NCBI GenBank assembly: GCA_903824515.1
Contig: CAIJXA010000112.1
Coordinates: 1-12,350, forward strand
Direction of reading: 5' to 3'
Length of the DNA stretch: 12,350 nt
Origin: an uncultured bacterium
GTDB taxonomy: Bacteria > Patescibacteriota > Minisyncoccia > Moranbacterales > GWC2-37-73
Under the pieces are notes generated by a model. It had not been told where the DNA came from, did no database searches, and saw only the letters and a list, made by a program, of their open reading frames with translations. Of the stretch, positions 7,755 through 12,350 are shown piece after piece. The stretch's first letter is position 1. The number at the start of each line of letters is the position of its first letter. The position numbers were made by a program, and so were the translations under genes.

Positions 7755-8318
7755 ATGTCTGCGAATCACACTATCGGAGCTATGAATAAGCTCGCCGATG
7801 CTTTGGACAAAGCTGGCTTTGGCGCCAGTGATGTAACAAAGCTAACGCAGTACGAGAAGCTGTCTTCAATTCGGCAACTCTTAGACGGGAATGCTGAAAT
7901 TGTTCAGCTTAATCACATCATTGATGGCGATGCTGACCCGTTCATTCCTGACGGGTGGAATGTTGTTGAACACTGCAAGATCGGGCAAATGCAATGGGAT
8001 GCCGAAAAGATCTCATTGTATTTGTCAGAAAAACAGCTCAATGACGGAGTTGTAGTTGGCAACGAGCTTCGCAAGGAGCTTGAAAAAAAACAGAGGCTTA
8101 ACGCCAACGTGCTGGATTATCTGCTCGCCAATCCGCACCTCATCCCCGAGGCTTGGAAAGGTAAATGGATATTTTTCTGGGGAACGATTTATCGCGGCTC
8201 TGGTGGGGATCTGTGTGTTCGTTGCCTCCGCTGGGATGGTGGCGGGTGGCGCTGGCGCTCCGGTTGGCTTGACGATAACTTCAGTGTCGACGATCCCGCT
8301 GCGTTGCTCGCAAGTTAG
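7755..8318 (+). CDS. DGR target (variable) protein A
   Basis: This 187-residue protein looks like a DGR target. The constant part (1 to about 145) has PFIPDGW, a Glu/Lys-rich helix around 85-115 and LDYLLANPHLIPEAWKGK, leading into IFFWGTIYR. The last 40 or so residues are a variable region: short Trp/Arg/Gly/Asp-rich blocks (RWDGGGWRWRSGWLDD) and a constant DPAALLAS tail. The DNA of the variable stretch is strikingly poor in A, with three adenines in the 81 bases 8192-8272, as expected when template adenines have been replaced. No repeat in this window matches it, so its template must lie elsewhere or be lost. It has its own promoter, strong ribosome site and terminator. The DGR-target call comes from pattern and memory of the family; the ligand is unknown. 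Confidence 0.8.
   Translation: MSANHTIGAMNKLADALDKAGFGASDVTKLTQYEKLSSIRQLLDGNAEIVQLNHIIDGDADPFIPDGWNVVEHCKIGQMQWDAEKISLYLSEKQLNDGVVVGNELRKELEKKQRLNANVLDYLLANPHLIPEAWKGKWIFFWGTIYRGSGGDLCVRCLRWDGGGWRWRSGWLDDNFSVDDPAALLAS
8189..8315 (+). repeat. Variable repeat (VR) of target A, no matching template in window
   Basis: Approximate limits. The region is G/C/T-rich, depleted in A and ends with an apparently constant GATCCCGCTGCGTTGCTCGC before the stop codon. The adjacent adenine-rich repeat at 8600-8790 does not align with it at the 3' end, where templates and variable repeats should be identical. Confidence 0.6.
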
Positions 8319-8387
8319 TGCTTTGTTTTTTAATCCTTTTGATTTTCTTGGACTCTTTGAAATTCTGTCCTTTGAAAATCAAAAAAT

Positions 8388-8426
8388 GACCCCGAGCGAG
8401 AAATCGTGCGGGGTCGATATTTTTTT
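8388..8426 (+). terminator. Terminator after target gene A
   Basis: GACCCCG (8388-8394) pairs with CGGGGTC (8409-8415), with a small inner CGA/TCG pairing, followed by a run of seven T at 8420-8426. It immediately precedes the TATAAT box at 8429. Confidence 0.8.
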
Positions 8427-8428
8427 GG

Positions 8429-8434
8429 TATAAT
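8429..8434 (+). promoter_or_regulatory. Candidate -10 box for template RNA A
   Basis: TATAAT sits directly after the terminator of target A and about 190 bp before the template-like repeat. The -35 region overlaps the terminator and is not a good match. The equivalent box in cassette B is at 10869-10874, which supports it. Confidence 0.4.
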
Positions 8435-8619
8435 AAAATTGGGAGTAGGTGAATATGCAAAAAATTAAGGTTTCTTGCTACCGAAACTAGTATCCATACA
8501 TTGAGAATGTCTGAGATTAAGATTTCAAACAGAGTGGTGTATGCAGAAGCTTCAAAAATGAAGATACTTGGTGTGGAATGTTATGGCATTTGAGATGTCG
8601 AATAAAATTCAATCCCGAG

Positions 8620-8783
8620 AGCATTCTAGGGATGGTGATGAGGGAGACATTTCACACAATTCCGATGGTGATCCGAATTTGCTCAATGTCAGTCGCAATG
8701 ATGACGATCCGTGGCTGAACACGACCTATGACAACCCTGACAATCAGTGGAATCGTGACAATGGGTTTGCCTTCGTCGTCTCG
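8620..8783 (+). repeat. Candidate DGR template repeat A (orphan TR)
   Basis: Read in the frame that starts at 8568, this sequence is dense in AAT/AAC and GAT/GAC codons, for example LLNVSRNDDDPWLN, YDNPDNQWNRDNGFAF. That is the codon signature of an adenine-rich DGR template for a C-type-lectin-like tail. It sits between a TATAAT box and a hairpin terminator and beside a minus-strand avd gene, exactly like the proven template of cassette B. It shares only the stretch ATTCCGATGGT with that template and does not match the variable tail of target A. Its own target is presumably elsewhere in the genome. It might instead be the tail of a broken target gene. Limits are approximate. Confidence 0.6.
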
Positions 8784-8800
8784 AAATTCTCTTTGTTTTT

Positions 8801-8830
8801 CTCTCCCTATTTTTTGTTGGGAGAGTTTTT
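8801..8830 (+). terminator. Hairpin terminator after template A, overlapping the avd stop
   Basis: CTCTCCC (8801-8807) pairs with GGGAGAG (8819-8825), followed by TTTTT. It would end the template RNA and overlaps the last codons of the convergent avd gene, matching the position of the 11208-11236 hairpin in cassette B. Confidence 0.65.
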
Positions 8831-9220
8831 CTTTAATAGGCTTCCGTTCCAACCTCCCAAATCTTTGCCGACGGAATTTAACTTTTCTGAAAGTTGGATG
8901 TATTTGCTATCATCCAAAGATTTTGTTTCCCAGAGGATATGTAAAAATATTTTCAAGACATCTGCTTTGCGAATTGCCAATTGGACATAGGGAATTTTCT
9001 CAGCTTGACTCATGAAAGTAGCGATAGCGACTGATTCAATAATTTCTGTGAAATATTTGTCCACTTTTTGTCCAAGGGTATATCTATGAGTGGTTGGCAA
9101 AATTCTGTAATATCCATACCACAAAAGATAAAGTCCTTTCGCCTTGTGAAAAATTGGCGGAAGATTTCCCTGGGGGGGGGGTCTTAAAAGTTGAATTTTG
9201 ATTTTTGGGGTGACCAGCAT
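8807..9220 (-). CDS. DGR accessory four-helix-bundle protein (Avd-like), cassette A
   Basis: The 137-residue protein has the pattern of the small basic Avd/four-helix-bundle family that assists DGR reverse transcriptases in binding template RNA: LPPIFHKAKGLYLLWYGYYR, THRYTLGQKVDKYFTEIIES, YVQLAIRKADVLKIFLHILW and a final LGGWNGSLLKKNSPN. It is convergent with the candidate template, as avd is in cassette B. Near its N-terminus a run of ten C on the coding strand (9181-9172) encodes RPPPQ, and this length keeps the ATG at 9220-9218 in frame. A start downstream of the tract is not obvious. The N-terminus contains PPPxxN(L)PPI, similar to the other avd in the window. Family assignment is good; exact start is less sure. 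Confidence 0.82.
   Translation of the reverse strand: MLVTPKIKIQLLRPPPQGNLPPIFHKAKGLYLLWYGYYRILPTTHRYTLGQKVDKYFTEIIESVAIATFMSQAEKIPYVQLAIRKADVLKIFLHILWETKSLDDSKYIQLSEKLNSVGKDLGGWNGSLLKKNSPNKK
9172..9181. repeat. G10 homopolymer in avd of cassette A
   Basis: Ten consecutive G on the plus strand, within the N-terminal coding region of the minus-strand avd. The length must be 1 modulo 3 to keep the upstream ATG in frame, and ten satisfies this. Confidence 0.85.
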
Positions 9221-9281
9221 TTTGCTGGCTGAAAAGATTTTCGGGCATAGGGTTTTATTTAATTAAATAGTTTTTCCTAAA

Positions 9282-9913
9282 AGGTAATCCACTAGTTCTA
9301 CTAGTGAGACTTGAAAAGGTTTTACCGTTACGGCAACAACAAAAAAGACATAATAATGTACAATGAACAAATGGCGTGAGAACCAACCGTTCATAAACAA
9401 AATTATGTCCAATCTGTACCAAAGTCTATCTCATTCAAAATGGAATTGCAAATACCACGTAATCATTGTACCAAAGAAAAGAAAAAATGTAATCTATGGT
9501 AAAATCAGAGAAGAATTGGCAAAAATGCTGCGAGAACTGGCAGAGCACAAGGAATCCAAAATCACCGAAGGCAACCTCAGTAAAGACCATGTGCACATGT
9601 GCATTGAAATCCCACCTAAGTATGCCGTAGCAAGCGTGATAGGATATATGAAAGGGAAAAGTGCAATCGGAGTTGCGCGCATGCAAGGCAAAGATAGAAA
9701 CTACACCGGAGCGCACTTTTGGTCACGAGGTTACGCAGTATCAACGGTAGGGTTTGACGAGGAGATAATTAAGAAATATATCAGAGAACAAAACGAAGAA
9801 GATAGTAAATATTAACAAAGCTAATTAATTAACACTAAATGCGGGATGAAGACTAGTCGTCTTTGAGACGACCCAACTCATTAAGCCACCGCCTTTGGCG
9901 GGAGTGTTCTAAC
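9282..9913 (+). mobile_element. IS200/IS605-type insertion sequence (TnpA only)
   Basis: A single HUH transposase gene is flanked by subterminal hairpins, as in IS200-like elements, which move as single strands and make no target duplication. On the left, CACTAGT (9290-9296) and ACTAGTG (9300-9306) form a 7-bp stem with a TCT loop, possibly enclosed by GGTAA/TTACC (9283-9287, 9322-9326). On the right, GTCGTCT (9856-9862) and AGACGAC (9866-9872) form a 7-bp stem, followed by CCGCC/GGCGG (9889-9893, 9897-9901). No tnpB is present. The outer limits are estimates, since no duplication marks them. It lies between the two DGR cassettes, with its right end about 20 bp before the promoter of target B. 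Confidence 0.75.
9405..9815 (+). CDS. tnpA: IS200/IS605-family Y1 transposase TnpA
   Basis: Single-strand DNA transposase that cuts and rejoins hairpin-marked ends through a phosphotyrosine intermediate. The 136-residue length is normal. The N-terminus YQSLSHSKWNCKYHVIIVPK is typical, the metal-binding HUH motif is His62-Val-His64 (DHVHMCIEIPP), and the catalytic tyrosine is Tyr125 in KKYIREQ. GYMKGKSA and FWSRGYAVSTVG are family-typical as well. The ATG at 9405 is preferred over an in-frame ATG at 9363 because family members begin just before this conserved block. All key residues are present, so the element may be active. Confidence 0.94.
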   Translation: MSNLYQSLSHSKWNCKYHVIIVPKKRKNVIYGKIREELAKMLRELAEHKESKITEGNLSKDHVHMCIEIPPKYAVASVIGYMKGKSAIGVARMQGKDRNYTGAHFWSRGYAVSTVGFDEEIIKKYIREQNEEDSKY

Positions 9914-9934
9914 TATGCCCATTGCCCGTTGCTA

Positions 9935-9963
9935 TTTACAACGACTCAAAAACCTGCTACAAT
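9935..9963 (+). promoter_or_regulatory. Promoter of DGR target gene B
   Basis: TTTACA (9935-9940) and TACAAT (9958-9963) are 17 bp apart. The predicted start near 9970 gives a leader of about 58 nt ending in an AAGGGGGAA ribosome site (10012-10020) before the ATG at 10028. The insertion sequence ends shortly upstream. Confidence 0.65.
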
Positions 9964-10027
9964 GGGAGTATAAAGTTGAATAACTTTTAAAAATAAACAA
10001 CCTTAACAAAAAAGGGGGAACAATCTT

Positions 10028-10786
10028 ATGAAAAATCTTGAAATGCCAAAATTGCCTCGTCAGCAGTTTGATGAAATGCTTGGCAAACATGCAAAGCAAA
10101 AACAAGAGCTTGAAAAAAAGCAAGTCGAAGAAAAAAGAGCCTTGATCGATGAAGCACATGGGAAAGCACTTGATGACAACAAGCGTCTCGAAGATCTTCG
10201 CCAAGAGATGGTGAGCATAACTGGTGAGCGTGTTGAAGGAAATTCTCTTGAGCAGCTCAAACAAGACTGGCAAAAATTTTATCAAGAAATTTTCAACATT
10301 GAAACTGATTTTTCTCAGATCAGCACTCCTGAAAAGCAAGAAGGTTTTGAAAGGTTGCTCATTTTGGCAAAGGGCATGAAGGCTCAGCAGCTTTTTGACA
10401 AATGCAAGGAACTTTTCCTCACTTGGAAATACACGGAAAAAGATTTGGATGTAACTTCTGATCGAAATGCTGATGAGGGGGCTTATGCGATTTGGGTCCG
10501 TGAAGTCCAAGAAGCCGATGAGCAGTTGAAAAATCTTTCTGCTAATAATATCAAAGAAAAAAATATCACAGCAGAGACCTTGGAGGAACGCCTTTTGGAT
10601 GAAATTAAATATTTCAAACAAACGGGAAAGCATTTGGATGTTGAAAATGTAACTCTTTGCGCGGGCTCGCGTGATTCCGATGGTAATGTTCCGAACGTGG
10701 GCTTCGGTGGTGACGCGGTGCGCGTCTATCGCTACAGTTCTGACGATCGCAGTGGCCGCTTGCGTGCCCGTCAGGCAGTTTCTTAA
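10028..10786 (+). CDS. DGR target (variable) protein B
   Basis: The 252-residue protein opens with a charged coiled coil (about 10-65; KQKQELEKKQVEEKRALIDE and onward), followed by a largely helical middle region. The C-terminus is diversified: residues 212-249 are encoded by the variable repeat that pairs with the template at 11082-11195. Compared with the template reading, Asn, Lys, His, Met and Asp codons have become Gly, Ala, Val, Arg, Tyr, Asp and Ser, for example at NFNGD to GFGGD and NVNRNS to RVYRYS. The tail LRARQAVS is constant up to the template boundary. It has its own promoter, a good ribosome site (GGGGGAA, 10014-10020) and a strong terminator. No signal peptide is seen. Its role as DGR target is well supported; the ligand is unknown. 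Confidence 0.9.
   Translation: MKNLEMPKLPRQQFDEMLGKHAKQKQELEKKQVEEKRALIDEAHGKALDDNKRLEDLRQEMVSITGERVEGNSLEQLKQDWQKFYQEIFNIETDFSQISTPEKQEGFERLLILAKGMKAQQLFDKCKELFLTWKYTEKDLDVTSDRNADEGAYAIWVREVQEADEQLKNLSANNIKEKNITAETLEERLLDEIKYFKQTGKHLDVENVTLCAGSRDSDGNVPNVGFGGDAVRVYRYSSDDRSGRLRARQAVS
10661..10774 (+). repeat. Variable repeat (VR) of cassette B
   Basis: This 114-bp repeat aligns without gaps to 11082-11195. I count 19 mismatches: 18 fall on template adenines (13 A to G, 3 A to C, 2 A to T) and one is T to C in a third codon position. The template has 32 adenines, so over half have changed while 81 of 82 other bases are identical. The last 16 bp (10759-10774) are identical and GC-rich, as expected for the initiation-of-mutagenic-homing end. 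Confidence 0.95.
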
Positions 10787-10814
10787 CCTCAAACCTTTTT
10801 CCTTTTTAACCTTA

Positions 10815-10846
10815 ATCTCGTTCGGCATGCCGAACGAGATTTTTTT
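10815..10846 (+). terminator. Terminator after target gene B
   Basis: A perfect 26-bp palindrome (10815-10840, arms ATCTCGTTCGGCA and TGCCGAACGAGAT) is followed by six T. It closes the target B transcript just downstream of the variable repeat and before the template unit. A hairpin downstream of VR has been reported to aid retrohoming in other DGRs, so it could serve both roles. Confidence 0.85.
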
Positions 10847-10868
10847 AGGATAAATTTTGTTAATCTAG

Positions 10869-10874
10869 TATAAT
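10869..10874 (+). promoter_or_regulatory. Candidate -10 box for template RNA B
   Basis: A perfect TATAAT lies about 20 bp after the terminator of target B. The -35 (TTAGGA, 10845-10850, spacing 18) is weak. Transcription would begin near 10881, about 200 nt before the template repeat. Confidence 0.45.
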
Positions 10875-11081
10875 ACAAAGTGGCTAATAAATTGGTCTAG
10901 CTATATTTCTAACGATAAAACTGGATATCAATTTGCCAGTGCAGAAAATGAAACTGCTTGTCTGGTTTTGGAGAAGATTTTAATTTTAAAATACTTCCTA
11001 AAAAAATCTGATTGTGAATCGGAAAAACTCAGATAATTTTGAAAAAGATTGTCGGTGCTTTGGATGAAATCAGGCAAAATA

Positions 11082-11195
11082 GCGGGCTCGCATGATTCCG
11101 ATGGTAATGTTCCGAACGTGAACTTCAATGGTGACAAGATGAATGTCAATCGCAACAGTTCTGACAATCACAATGACAACTTGCGTGCCCGTCAG
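11082..11195 (+). repeat. Template repeat (TR) of cassette B
   Basis: This is the non-coding, adenine-rich donor copy of the target B variable repeat. Homology begins sharply at GCGGGCTCGC and ends after GTGCCCGTCAG. Most variable sites fall in AAC, AAT or AAG codons, which give wide amino-acid choice without creating stops when A is randomised. It is followed by a hairpin and then the convergent avd gene. Confidence 0.95.
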
Positions 11196-11207
11196 AAGTT
11201 TCAAGCA

Positions 11208-11236
11208 AAAAGTCCAGTCTAAAAAGCTGGACTTTT
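11208..11236. terminator. Bidirectional terminator between template B and avd
   Basis: AAAAGTCCAG (11208-11217) and CTGGACTTTT (11227-11236) form a perfect 10-bp stem with a 9-nt loop. The A-tract on one arm and T-tract on the other suit termination in both directions, ending the template RNA and the convergent avd message. Confidence 0.75.
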
Positions 11237-11238
11237 GA

Positions 11239-11618
11239 TTAGTATTTTGGCATTAAAGATTTTATCCAATTGTTTGTCATTCTCGAAATTTCCTGCAACT
11301 TAAACTCAAAGTCGATATATTTTTTTGTTTCAATCAAGTTAAGTTCATTCATGATGCCGAAAAGTCTTTTCAACTTTTCTATTTTTATTCTGGCAGTGAG
11401 TAAAATCGCCAGCTTATTGGGCTTTGTTTCCAGAGCTGCCTCAATCAACAGTTCCATTGAATCTAAGCAGCTATTTTCAATTTTCAAATAAATTCCATAG
11501 CGATCACGCTTGGAAATTTTGGAGGAAAAAAGATAGATATTTTTATATAAATCACAAATATTATGAACAACAGGGGCATTATACCGGGGGGGGGATTAGT
11601 GGAAAAATTATTCAACAT
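11239..11618 (-). CDS. avd: DGR accessory protein Avd (four-helix bundle), cassette B; frame broken at C9/G9 tract
   Basis: On the minus strand a continuous frame reads APVVHNICDLYKNIYLFSSK, then KRDRYGIYLKIENSCLDSME, LTARIKIEKLKRLFGIMNEL and ISRMTNNWIKSLMPKY. This is the pattern of the Avd/four-helix-bundle partner of DGR reverse transcriptases, which binds template RNA with the RT. No ATG, GTG or TTG lies in frame between the homopolymer and the conserved start of the protein, and with nine C the frame meets a TAA just upstream of the tract. With ten (or seven) C the frame opens to an ATG at 11618-11616, giving an N-terminus with NPPPRYNAPVV that resembles the other avd. A TTG at 11487 would leave out the first helix. 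It converges on the template and overlaps the RT head to head. Confidence 0.8.
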
Positions 11619-12350
11619 AACGATATTTTTGAAAAAATTATTAGTTTGGAAAATTTATTTTTAGCTTGGCGAGAATTTTGTCGTGGGAAAAGAAAAAAAG
11701 TTGACGTGCAAGAGTTCGAAATTAATTTGGAAAACAATATTTTTAAGTTGCACAATGAACTGAAAAATTTTACCTATCAACATTCTCAGTATACTACATT
11801 CTCCGTGCGTGACCCAAAGCTTCGACAAATCAACAAAGCAATCGTTCGGGATCGAGTTTTACATCACGCAATTTTCAGAGTTTTGTGTCCAATATTTGAC
11901 AAAAATTTCATTTTTGATTCATATTCCTGTAGAACTGGAAAGGGAGTGCATTTAGCAGTGAAGAGGCTTGGAAGTTTTTTGCGAAAAAGCAGTGAAAATA
12001 ATCACAAAAATATTTTTGTGCTCAAATGTGACATCAGAAAATTTTTTGATTCAATCAATCAAGAAATTTTATTAGAAATTATCAAAAAGAAAGTAGAGGA
12101 CAAAAAGACGCTGTGGCTTTTGGAAAAAATAATCAATAGTTTTGAAAAAGAGAAAAACACTGGTTTGCCACTCGGAAATGTTACGAGTCAGTTGTTTGCT
12201 AATATCTACATGAATGAACTCGATCAGTTCATGAAGCATGCCTTAAAGGCTAGATTTTATCTAAGATATAGTGATGACTTTATTGTGATTAGTGAGCGCC
12301 AGGAATACTTGAAAAATTTGATTGTTTTCATCGAAGAATTTTTAAGAGCG
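11563..12350 (+). CDS. DGR reverse transcriptase, 3' end outside window; frame broken at G9 tract
   Basis: The enzyme copies the template RNA into cDNA while misincorporating opposite adenine, which drives diversification of the target. From about 11604 the frame reads FEKIISLENLFLAWREF, then VRDRVLHHAIFRVLCPIFD, FDSYSCRTGKGVH, KCDIRKFFDSIN (first catalytic Asp at 12030), GLPLGNVTSQLFANIYMNEL (12162-12221) and RYSDDFIVI (catalytic YSDD at 12267-12278). The xPLGNxTSQ block is typical of DGR enzymes, in contrast to QG-type motifs of other reverse transcriptases; the box is YSDD rather than the commoner YMDD or YVDD. In the printed sequence no normal start codon is in frame nearby: the ATG at 11563 stops at TAG unless one G is added to the tract at 11586-11594. 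The thumb region and C-terminus lie beyond the window. Confidence 0.88.
11586..11594. repeat. G9 homopolymer at the avd/RT overlap
   Basis: Nine G on the plus strand lie inside the head-to-head overlap of avd (minus) and RT (plus). Frame arithmetic on both strands requires a tract length of 1 modulo 3, so ten would open both genes and nine closes both. Confidence 0.85.

Larger units (their letters stand above)
10881..11236 (+). ncRNA. Predicted DGR template RNA, cassette B
   Basis: I infer a non-coding transcript of about 355 nt from the TATAAT at 10869 to the hairpin at 11208-11236. It contains a leader of about 200 nt with no recognisable gene, the template repeat and only 12 nt before the hairpin. 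The leader (10881-11081) is AT-rich; I see no other feature in it. Confidence 0.45.

Noticed and set aside
8056..8433. Plus-strand frame of 125 codons overlapping the target A 3' end
   Set aside because: It is a shifted shadow of target A, long only because the variable repeat is poor in A and therefore in stop codons, and it runs through the terminator.
8189..8783. Target A variable repeat and the neighbouring template as a matching VR/TR pair
   Set aside because: Manual alignment fails, especially at the 3' ends (GCGTTGCTCGC versus TTCGTCGTCTCG), where DGR pairs should be identical.
8568..8990. Plus-strand frame of 140 codons downstream of target A
   Set aside because: Its first part is the template-like Asn-rich repeat and its second part is antisense to the avd gene; no gene-like start or conserved protein body is seen.
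393..9815. UGA recoding because none of the ten stop codons is TGA
   Set aside because: No in-frame TGA is needed within any conserved protein, so the standard code is sufficient; the stop usage is only a mild bias.
9932..10828. Minus-strand frame of 298 codons opposite target B
   Set aside because: Antisense shadow of a gene with VR/TR evidence on the plus strand; Phe/Leu/Lys-rich and without recognisable motifs.
11563..12350. Group II intron maturase or retron reverse transcriptase
   Set aside because: No maturase or endonuclease domain or intron ends are visible. The LPLGNxTSQ block, the adjacent avd and the VR/TR pair identify a DGR enzyme.

Overview
The window reads as a moderately AT-rich chromosome fragment from a Candidate Phyla Radiation (Patescibacteria) bacterium, probably Parcubacteria or Moranbacteria-like. 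This placement rests on the style of the proteins, namely a PilX-like protein carrying a FISUMP domain, a short MurE lacking its N-terminal domain, FemAB and PBP1A. It also rests on scarce Shine-Dalgarno sites and on a diversity-generating retroelement (DGR) of the kind described as abundant in this radiation. The lineage is an inference. All ten readable stop codons are TAA or TAG, and no in-frame TGA is needed, so the standard bacterial code fits.

Region 1 (1-7592) is cell-envelope and housekeeping. It holds an unexplained 5' edge with two small hairpins, a bifunctional class A penicillin-binding protein, ruvA, a pilin-like FISUMP surface protein, a FemAB-family peptidoglycan-bridge aminoacyltransferase and a MurE-like ligase. 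Several of these genes carry in-frame insertions of AT-rich simple repeats, the same type of sequence that fills the intergenic gaps, and femX also carries a small hairpin element.

Region 2 (7554-12350) is a compound DGR locus and is the system of interest. It contains two cassettes with the same layout: target gene (+), terminator, TATAAT box, leader, adenine-rich template repeat (+), hairpin terminator, then a four-helix-bundle Avd gene on the minus strand. Cassette B (10028-12350) is complete up to the window edge. Its target C-terminus (VR, 10661-10774) matches a 114-bp template (TR, 11082-11195) at all but 19 positions, and 18 of these are adenines in TR, which is the hallmark of mutagenic retrohoming. 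A reverse transcriptase with the LPLGNVTSQ and YSDD motifs follows and runs off the window. Cassette A (7755-9220) has a target whose variable tail does not match the template-like sequence beside it, so it appears to hold an orphan VR and an orphan TR. An IS200-type transposon lies between the cassettes, directly upstream of the cassette B promoter.

The most unusual feature is a run of nine G at 11586-11594, where the divergent avd and RT genes overlap head to head. In the printed sequence both genes are out of frame with their only plausible ATG codons. One more G (ten, as in the equivalent tract of the other avd at 9172-9181) restores both at once. This is either an assembly slip or a homopolymer switch that controls both halves of the mutagenesis machinery together.
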